From the NCBI GenBank assembly GCA_963761615.1, contig CAVXGU010000003.1:1178001-1242000 (forward strand): a stretch of DNA of 64,000 nucleotides, in the 5' to 3' direction. Source of the DNA: CAVXGU01 sp963761615 (lineage in GTDB: Bacteria > Acidobacteriota > Vicinamibacteria > Vicinamibacterales > CAVVIG01). The stretch's first letter is position 1; each line of letters begins with the position of its first letter. The translations under genes were made by a program, and so were the position numbers. Positions 58,157 through 64,000 of this stretch are shown in pieces. The notes below the pieces were generated by a model. It saw only the letters and a program-made list of their open reading frames with translations. It was not told the origin of the DNA and ran no database searches.

Positions 58157-59428
58157 ATGTCTGAACGCAGTCCCCGCGTGGTCATCAGCGGGATCGGCGT
58201 CGTGTCGCCCTTCGGCATCGGCCGCGAGCCGTTCTGGGACCACGTGCGCCAGGGCTGCAGCGGCACCCGGTCGGTGACCGCCTTCGACACCTCGGCGTTG
58301 CCGTGCCGCGTCGCGGCGCCTGCCGTCGAGGTGACCGCGGCCGATATCCCGCCGCTCGACGGCGCCGATCGCTCCGACGGGTATCGCGCCGACCCGAAGC
58401 GCTACTCGCGCGCCGCGCTCCTGGCGGTGATTGCGGCCCGCGAGGCGTGGGGGGATGCCGGTCTCGCGGCCGGCGAGCGCGGCGCCGGCGTCGTCATCGG
58501 CAGCGGCGGCGGCGGGGTCGACGTCGGCGAGCGCAACTACGAGGAGTTCTTCCTTCGCCAGGGCCGCCGCGTGACGCCGTACGCGATCCCCATCGGCATC
58601 GTCGGGATGCTGTCGAGCGAGGTCTCGATCTCGCTGCGCCTGCACGGGATGAGCCACGTGCTGTCGTGCGGTTGCACGAGCTCGACCGATGCGATTGCGT
58701 ACGCCGCCGCCTGGATTCGATCGGGGGAAGTCGACGTGCTGCTGTCGGGCGGCGCCGACGCGCCGGTGACGCCGGGCATGCTGTTCGGGTTCTCGCGCAT
58801 GCGCGCCGTCTCTACGGCCTTCAACGACACACCCGCCGAGGCCTCCCGGCCCTTCGACCGGCGCCGGGACGGGTTCGTGCTCGGAGAGGGTGCATGGATG
58901 GTCGTCGTCGAACGGGAGGACCGCGCCCGTGCGCGCGGGGCGCCCGTGTACGCGTCGATCGACGGTTACGGATCGACGTGCGACGCCTACCATCGGGTGC
59001 AGATGGCGCCCGACGGGGACGAGATCGTGCGCGCCATGTCGCTGGCCGTGACCCGCGCGGGACGCCGCCTCGAGGACATCGGGTACGTGAACTACCACGG
59101 CACGTCCACGGTGCTGAACGACGCCGTGGAGGCCCGGTGCGTCCGGCGCTTCCTCGGCCCGCTCGCCGATCGTGTGCCCGGCTCCTCGGTGAAGTCGATG
59201 ATCGGGCATCCGCAGGGCGCGAGCGGCGCGGCCGGCGTGGTGACGACGGCGCTCGCGCTGGCCCGCGGATTCCTGCCGCCCACGATCAACCAGCGGGTGC
59301 CCGATCCCGACTGCGACATCGACGTCATCCCGAACGAGGGCCGCGCCGCCACGATCGAAGCGGCCTTGTGCAACTGCCTCGGGTTCGGCTCCAAGAACAG
59401 CGTGCTCGTCCTGGGCAGGGCCGCGTGA
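58157..59428 (+). CDS. Beta-ketoacyl-ACP synthase (FabF-like)
   Basis: A 423-residue ketosynthase. The active-site Cys is in MSHVLSCGCTSSTDAIAYAA, histidines in VNYHGTSTVLNDAVE and SMIGHPQGASGAAGVVTTAL. The opening is RVVISGIGVVSPFGIGREPF. The CGCTSS nucleophile context differs from the CACATG of housekeeping FabF, which suggests a specialised condensing enzyme. The next two genes overlap by four bases each, making a three-gene operon with an FAD reductase and an ICMT-like enzyme. Confidence 0.92.
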   Translation: MSERSPRVVISGIGVVSPFGIGREPFWDHVRQGCSGTRSVTAFDTSALPCRVAAPAVEVTAADIPPLDGADRSDGYRADPKRYSRAALLAVIAAREAWGDAGLAAGERGAGVVIGSGGGGVDVGERNYEEFFLRQGRRVTPYAIPIGIVGMLSSEVSISLRLHGMSHVLSCGCTSSTDAIAYAAAWIRSGEVDVLLSGGADAPVTPGMLFGFSRMRAVSTAFNDTPAEASRPFDRRRDGFVLGEGAWMVVVEREDRARARGAPVYASIDGYGSTCDAYHRVQMAPDGDEIVRAMSLAVTRAGRRLEDIGYVNYHGTSTVLNDAVEARCVRRFLGPLADRVPGSSVKSMIGHPQGASGAAGVVTTALALARGFLPPTINQRVPDPDCDIDVIPNEGRAATIEAALCNCLGFGSKNSVLVLGRAA

Positions 59429-60561
59429 TCGACGTCCTGATCGTCGGTGCCGGTCCGGCCGGATCGGCTGCCGCGATCACCCTCGCGCGCGCCGGCGCGC
59501 GCGTGCGGTTGATCGACCGCGCGACGTTCCCGCGCGAGAAGCTCTGCGGCGACACGGTGAATCCGGGGACGCTCGCCATTCTCCGGCGGCTCGGCGTGGC
59601 GGCGGACGTCGAGGCCCGCGGCCTCCCGATCGCGGGCTGGCGGCTGACCGGCGAGCACGGGGCATCCGTCGAGGGCCGGTATCCGCAGGGCGCGCGCGGC
59701 GTCGCCGTCCGCCGCCGCGACCTCGACTGGGTGCTGCTGCGCGCGGCGGCCGCGGCGGGCGCCGAGGTCGATGAGGGCGTCTCCGCGCGGCGCGCGACCC
59801 TCGCCGATGGACGCGTGACCGGGGCCGCGCTCGCCTGGGCGGGCGGAGAGGACGAGCGGCGCGCGGCGGTCACGATCGCCGCCGACGGACGCGCATCGGT
59901 GATGGCGTTCGGCCTCGGCCTTGCGCACTATGCCAGGCGGCCGCGCCGCTGGGCGCTCGGCGCCTACCTCGAAGGCGCGACCGTCCGGACGGACCTCGGC
60001 CGGATGCACGTCCGGCGGGATCGCTACGTCGGCATCGCCGCGATGCCGGGCGGCCTCACGCGCGTCTGCCTCGTGGAGGCGAATCCGGCGTGGCGTGGCG
60101 CACCCCCGGGGCGGACCCTCCTGGGCGCGATCCGGAGTGACGAGGACCTGGCGGACGAGCTCGCAGCCGCGACGATCGTCGGCCGCCCGTCGGTTCTGGG
60201 CCCCTTGGCCGTGGACGGGGGCGGTCCGGCGATCGACGGCCTGCTGACGGCGGGCGACGCCGCCGGGTTCGTCGATCCGATGACCGGCGACGGCCTGCGC
60301 TTCGCGCTTCGGGGCGGCGAGCTGGCGGCCGCCGCCGCCCTCGACGCGCTGGCCGGCGGATGGGCGGGGGTGCACGCGCGCCTGGCCGCCCGGCGGGGAC
60401 GCGAGTTCGCGGGGAAGTGGCGCTTCGATCGCGCCGTGCGAGGGCTGGTGTCGTCGCCCTGGCTCGTCTCGGCCGCCGGCGTCGGCGCACGGGTGGCGCC
60501 CGGCGTGCTCCGGGCGCTCGTCGCCCGCGCCGGCGACTGTGAAGCGCCAGCGCCATCATGA
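59425..60561 (+). CDS. FAD-dependent oxidoreductase, geranylgeranyl-reductase family
   Basis: A 378-residue flavoprotein with GTG start overlapping the ketosynthase. FAD binding: VLIVGAGPAGSAAAITLARA and LIDRATFPREKLCGDTVNPG. The second FAD motif is LLTAGDAAGFVDPMTGDGLR. The PREKLCG and GD...GFVDPMTGDG motifs place it with geranylgeranyl reductases and tryptophan-halogenase-like hydroxylases. No halogenase WxWxIP motif is seen. It probably reduces or hydroxylates the ketosynthase product. Confidence 0.9.
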   Translation: MIDVLIVGAGPAGSAAAITLARAGARVRLIDRATFPREKLCGDTVNPGTLAILRRLGVAADVEARGLPIAGWRLTGEHGASVEGRYPQGARGVAVRRRDLDWVLLRAAAAAGAEVDEGVSARRATLADGRVTGAALAWAGGEDERRAAVTIAADGRASVMAFGLGLAHYARRPRRWALGAYLEGATVRTDLGRMHVRRDRYVGIAAMPGGLTRVCLVEANPAWRGAPPGRTLLGAIRSDEDLADELAAATIVGRPSVLGPLAVDGGGPAIDGLLTAGDAAGFVDPMTGDGLRFALRGGELAAAAALDALAGGWAGVHARLAARRGREFAGKWRFDRAVRGLVSSPWLVSAAGVGARVAPGVLRALVARAGDCEAPAPS

Positions 60562-61079
60562 CCGCCATCCTCCTGGCTGCGATCTTCGTGTCGGTCATGC
60601 TCGCCATCGAGACCCGGCGCTCCATGCGGCAGGCGGACGCTCTGCTGGCCGCTGGCGGCATCGAGCCCGGCGACGATGTGTACGGATGGCTGCGGATCGC
60701 GTATCCGGTCGCGTTCGCGGCCATGCTCGCCGAGGGCGCCGCACGCGGCGGGCCCGGGGCTGGCTGGGTCGCGATCGGCGGCGGCGTGCTCATTGCGGGG
60801 AAAGCGCTCAAGTGGTGGGCGATCTCGGCGCTGGGGTCCCGGTGGAGCTTTCGCGTCATCGTGCTGCCGGGTCGGCCGCTCGTCGCGAGCGGGCCGTATC
60901 GGTACCTGCGTCACCCCAACTACTGGGGCGTGGCGGGCGAGCTCGTCGGCCTCGCGGTTCTGACCGGGGCGCGGGTGGCAGGTCCGGCGGGCGCGGCGAT
61001 CTGCCTGGCGCTCATCTGGCGGCGCAAGGCCGTGGAAGAGCGAGCGCAGTCTCAAATTCTGAATCGCGCAACCATATAA
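60558..61079 (+). CDS. Isoprenylcysteine carboxyl methyltransferase family protein
   Basis: A 173-residue membrane methyltransferase-like protein. It has four to five helices and a C-terminal core RPLVASGPYRYLRHPNYWGV then AGELVGLAVL, ending with WRRKAVEERA. This small ICMT form is often found beside ketosynthase/type III PKS and flavoprotein genes, where it is thought to methylate a carboxyl or phenol group of the lipid product. It overlaps the flavoprotein gene by four bases, and its stop TAA overlaps the next ATG by one base. Confidence 0.88.
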   Translation: MTAILLAAIFVSVMLAIETRRSMRQADALLAAGGIEPGDDVYGWLRIAYPVAFAAMLAEGAARGGPGAGWVAIGGGVLIAGKALKWWAISALGSRWSFRVIVLPGRPLVASGPYRYLRHPNYWGVAGELVGLAVLTGARVAGPAGAAICLALIWRRKAVEERAQSQILNRATI

Positions 61080-63640
61080 TGATCGGTACCCCCATGAGAG
61101 CTGGGCCGCGCGCGCTCGTCGCCCGCCTTCGTCCCCTGGTCTTCGTCGTGGTGCTCGTCGCGTGCGGGCGCCCATCGGCAGGCCAGCCGGCGAAAGCCGC
61201 TGGAGCCCAGGCGCCCCCGGTGTCGCCCGCCGTGCGCGCCTTCGTGGAGGGGCGCTATGCCGAGGTGGACCGCCTGACCGCCGCGACGGCCGCCACGGAT
61301 CCGAACGCCGCGGCGATCGCCGCGCGGGCGGACATCGCCCGGGGACGGTACGACGACGCGGAGCACCTGCTCGAGCCCGTGGCCGCGCGTGCGCCCGGCA
61401 GCGAAGCGGCGCTGCAGCTCGGCCTCCTGCGCCAGACCCTGGGCCGTCCCGGGGCCGACGAGGCGCTGCAACGGGTCGCGGCGCCGTGGCAGACGACGAA
61501 CGATCCCGTGGAGCTCGCGCGGGCGGCACGCGCGCTCGAGGCGCTCAACCAGTTCCAGCAGGCCAACTCGGCATTTCGGGACGCCGTCAAGGCGCGGCCC
61601 ACCGACCCCGACATCAACACCGGCTGGGGCGACCTCTTCCTCGCGGCGGGCAACCGCAAGGAGGCGCTTACCTCGTACCAGGACGCCATCAAGGCCGACG
61701 CGCACTGGACGCCGGCGCTCATCGGCGCCGCCCGGGCGCTCGCCGAGGACAACCCGGACGCGGCGCTGGACCTGATCAAGCAGGCGCTCGAGGTCGACGC
61801 GAATTCGGTCGACGCGGACCTGTTCCTGGCGTCGCGCGCGGTCGACGCCGATCACCGCGACGAGGCCAACGAGGCCATCCAGAAGGCCCTGGCGGTCAAT
61901 CCGAACAGCCTCGAGGCGCACTCGCTGCTGGCCGCGATGGCCTATGTGGGCGACGACCAGAAGACGTTCCAGGCCGAAGTGGACAAGGTGCTGGCCCTCG
62001 CGCCCCACGACGGCGACGTGTACCGCGTCGCGGGCGAGCAGGCGGCGAACCACTACCGCTTCGACGAAGCCGTGACGCTGACGCGCAAGGCCCTGGAGAT
62101 CGATCCGAAGAATCCGCGCTCGCTCGCCGACCTCGGCCTGCACCTGCTGCGGACCGGCGACGAGCCGGGCGCGCGGCAGGCCCTCGAGTCCGCGTTCGCG
62201 CTCTATCCGTACGACGTCGTGACGTTCAACCTGCTCGGCATGATGGACACGCTCGACAAGTTCGCGACGTTCCGCGACGGCGACATCATCCTCAAGATGA
62301 GCCAGGACGAGGCGCCGGCGCTCGAGCCCTACGTGATGGCCCTGGCCCACAAGGCGCTCGACACCGAGGCGCAGAAGTACCGGTTCACGCCCAAGGGTCC
62401 GATTCTGATCGAGATGTTCGAGAAGCACGACGACTTCGCCGTGCGCACCCTGGGCCTGCCGGGGATGATCGGCGCGCTCGGGGCCACCTTCGGGCGCGTG
62501 GTGACCCTCGACTCGCCCCACGCGCAGACGCCCGGGACGTTCCAGTGGGGGGCGACGCTCTGGCACGAGCTGACCCACGTCATCACGATCCAGATGTCGA
62601 ACCAGCGGGTGCCGCGGTGGCTGACCGAGGGCGTCTCGGTCTATGAGCAGCGGACGGGCGATCCCACCTGGGCGCGGCCGGGGGCCGTCGAGTTCGCCCA
62701 GCTCCTGGAACAGGGGCATACGATCAAGCTGACGGATCTCAACGCTGCCTTCATGAGCGGCGAGACGATCTCGCTTGCCTACTATGAGTCGTCGCTGCTG
62801 GTCGACTACATGGTCAAGACCTACGGGATCGACGGCCTGCGGAACGTGCTGCTCGCCTACGGGCAGGGCCTCGACACCGACGCCGCGCTCAAGAGCGCGC
62901 TCGGCACCAGCCTGGCCGGCATGCAGGCGGGCTTCACGCGCGAGTTGAACCAGCAGTTCGGCCAGCTCGAGCAGGCCTTCGCCGGCACCGGCACCGATCC
63001 GGCGCAGCTCGAGGGCATGCCGCTCCCGATGCTGCGCGCGCTGGCCGACAAGCAGCCCGGCAGCTATCCCGTGCAGATGACGCTCGGACATGCGCTCCAG
63101 GAGGCCGGTCAGCTCGACGACGCGATGAAGGCCTACGAGCGCGCCTCGACGGCCGTGCCGGTCGCGATCGGAGGCGACAGCCCGCACGCCCTGATGGCGG
63201 CGATCGCCCTCAAGCAGAACGACCGGGCGCGGGCCATCAAGGAGCTCGAGGCGTTGCTGTCGGTCGACTTCGACAACGTCGACGCGGCCCGGGAACTCGC
63301 CAAGCTCATGAAGGAGGCGGGCATCACGGATCCGGCGCGTGTGCGGGCGGTGAACGAGCGCATCGTCGCCGTCGATCCCTTCGACGGCGACGCGCACGCC
63401 GTCCTCGGGCGCCTGGCGATGGCCCGGGGCGACGCCGCCGCGGCGGAGCGCGAGTTCGAGACCGTGCTGACGCTGAAGCCCGCCGATCAGGCGGCGGCGC
63501 ACACCGACCTGGCGGAGAGCTACTTCGCGCTCGGCAAGCCGGCCGACGCGCGCAAGCAGACGCTCGCCGCGCTCGAGATCGCGCCCACCTACCAGCGTGC
63601 GCAGGATCTGCTGCTGAAGCTCGTGGACGGGAGCAAGTGA
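61079..63640 (+). CDS. TPR lipoprotein with peptidase MA-like metalloprotease domain
   Basis: An 853-residue exported protein. A possible lipobox VVVLVACG follows the N-terminus, then tetratricopeptide repeats to about residue 420 (ALTSYQDAIKADAHWTPALI; AIQKALAVNPNSLEAHSLLA). A gluzincin-like domain follows with WHELTHVITIQMSNQ (HExxH near residue 496) and a third ligand in WLTEGVSVYEQR. More TPRs lie in the last 300 residues. The peptidase MA family is known in Acidobacteriota and others; the substrate is unknown. An ATG at 61094 is an alternative start. It overlaps the next gene by four bases. Confidence 0.9.
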   Translation: MIGTPMRAGPRALVARLRPLVFVVVLVACGRPSAGQPAKAAGAQAPPVSPAVRAFVEGRYAEVDRLTAATAATDPNAAAIAARADIARGRYDDAEHLLEPVAARAPGSEAALQLGLLRQTLGRPGADEALQRVAAPWQTTNDPVELARAARALEALNQFQQANSAFRDAVKARPTDPDINTGWGDLFLAAGNRKEALTSYQDAIKADAHWTPALIGAARALAEDNPDAALDLIKQALEVDANSVDADLFLASRAVDADHRDEANEAIQKALAVNPNSLEAHSLLAAMAYVGDDQKTFQAEVDKVLALAPHDGDVYRVAGEQAANHYRFDEAVTLTRKALEIDPKNPRSLADLGLHLLRTGDEPGARQALESAFALYPYDVVTFNLLGMMDTLDKFATFRDGDIILKMSQDEAPALEPYVMALAHKALDTEAQKYRFTPKGPILIEMFEKHDDFAVRTLGLPGMIGALGATFGRVVTLDSPHAQTPGTFQWGATLWHELTHVITIQMSNQRVPRWLTEGVSVYEQRTGDPTWARPGAVEFAQLLEQGHTIKLTDLNAAFMSGETISLAYYESSLLVDYMVKTYGIDGLRNVLLAYGQGLDTDAALKSALGTSLAGMQAGFTRELNQQFGQLEQAFAGTGTDPAQLEGMPLPMLRALADKQPGSYPVQMTLGHALQEAGQLDDAMKAYERASTAVPVAIGGDSPHALMAAIALKQNDRARAIKELEALLSVDFDNVDAARELAKLMKEAGITDPARVRAVNERIVAVDPFDGDAHAVLGRLAMARGDAAAAEREFETVLTLKPADQAAAHTDLAESYFALGKPADARKQTLAALEIAPTYQRAQDLLLKLVDGSK

Positions 63641-64000
63641 CGCGAGCCGTTGCGGCGGCCGCCGCCCTCGCCCTGCTGACGCTGGCGCCCGGCCCCGCCG
63701 CCCGGGCCCAAGGGGCGCCCGGGGCCGCCGGCAATCGCCTGGACGGGCTGCAGTGGCGCTTCGTCCGCATCAAGTACCACTGGGACGCCGAGGATCGTCG
63801 CCGCGCGCGACGACGTCGTCGGGGAGCCCTGGTTCATCGACGCGCCGGCGGCCGAGCAGAACCTGTCGCGCCGGGTGAAGACCGCGACCTCCATCGAGGT
63901 CGAGGACCCCATCGTGCTCCCGCTCGACAGCCCCAGTCTGTTCGAGCACCCCTGGATCTACTTCGTCGAGCCCGGCACGCTGAAGATGACCGACACGGAG
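63637..64000 (+). CDS. DUF4159 domain protein, 5' part (truncated by window end; frameshift)
   Basis: A GTG start overlapping the TPR gene, signal peptide AAAAALALLTLAPGPAARAQ, then LQWRFVRIKYHWD. Near 63793 the frame changes; in the new frame the text continues IVAARDDVVGEPWFIDAPAA, EQNLSRRVKTATSIEVEDPI and LFEHPWIYFVEPGTLKMTD. These are DUF4159 (FVRxxY ... WFIDxPxAExNLxRR ... YPWIYFVEPG) motifs. Members often follow peptidase or VWA-type genes in Acidobacteriota. The window ends before the domain does. Confidence 0.8.
   Translation, partial: MTRAVAAAAALALLTLAPGPAARAQGAPGAAGNRLDGLQWRFVRIKYHWDAEDRRRARRRRRGALVHRRAGGRAEPVAPGEDRDLHRGRGPHRAPARQPQSVRAPLDLLRRARHAEDDRHG

Overview
The window reads as chromosome from a high-GC, Gram-negative member of the Acidobacteriota, most likely class Vicinamibacteria. 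The reasons are an outer-membrane barrel terminus, an Acidobacteria-type VWFA protein, DUF6600/FecR, DUF4399 and DUF4159 proteins, CarD, and short intergenic palindromic repeats. No rRNA, prophage, insertion sequence or CRISPR array is visible; one tRNA-Leu(CAA) is present. The taxonomic call is inference from gene content.

Region by region. 1-2.4 kb: a sortase module, made of a secreted protein with an LPKTA-type C-terminal sorting signal, a VWFA protein and a class D-like sortase. 2.4-4.7 kb: a class A penicillin-binding protein. 4.9-36.4 kb: an accessory carbon, energy and stress island. It holds glucose-6-phosphate isomerase, transketolase, alpha-glucan phosphorylase, a P-type H+-ATPase, a histidine phosphatase, class I fructose-bisphosphate aldolase, phosphoketolase, a metallothionein, two YflT-like stress proteins, CsbD, YtxH-like, DksA/TraR-like, DUF3309 and other very small proteins, a Crp/Fnr regulator, FecR/DUF6600, CHAD, NhaA-like, a phosphatase, an ABC exporter, a kinase-like secreted protein and a PLD-like protein. 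The island also carries gene wrecks: a doubly deleted transaldolase, the first codons of a glucose-6-phosphate dehydrogenase, a cupin without its N-terminus, and the last codons of a MacB/FtsX permease directly under the phosphoketolase start.

The main new observation is an 18-bp dyad, roughly CTGTnCACwwGTGnACAG, seen about a dozen times between 4.9 and 36.4 kb. It usually lies 30-125 bp upstream of these small stress genes, metabolic genes and the crp-like gene itself, and I did not see it in the housekeeping half. It has the 16-bp core spacing of a Crp/Fnr operator, so the island looks like one regulon under its own Crp/Fnr protein.

37-50 kb: YaeQ, methyltransferase, tRNA, CarD, PlsC, glycosyltransferases, Rex, MoaC, D-2-hydroxyacid dehydrogenase, glutaminyl cyclase, CDF transporter, signal peptidase and a LytS/LytTR two-component pair. 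Three copies of an intergenic palindromic repeat (26.5, 38.3 and 42.8 kb) carry 1, 2 and 7 copies of a tandem ~17-bp unit. 50.8-55.2 kb: NuoI, a metallophosphoesterase and a homocysteine methyltransferase/MTHFR fusion, several of them frame-broken by one- or two-base indels, which may be sequence error. 55.2-61 kb: lipid-type genes, with a PE methyltransferase-like enzyme, a glycosyltransferase, and a tight ketosynthase / FAD reductase / ICMT operon. 61-64 kb: a TPR/peptidase-MA lipoprotein and a DUF4159 protein cut by the window end.
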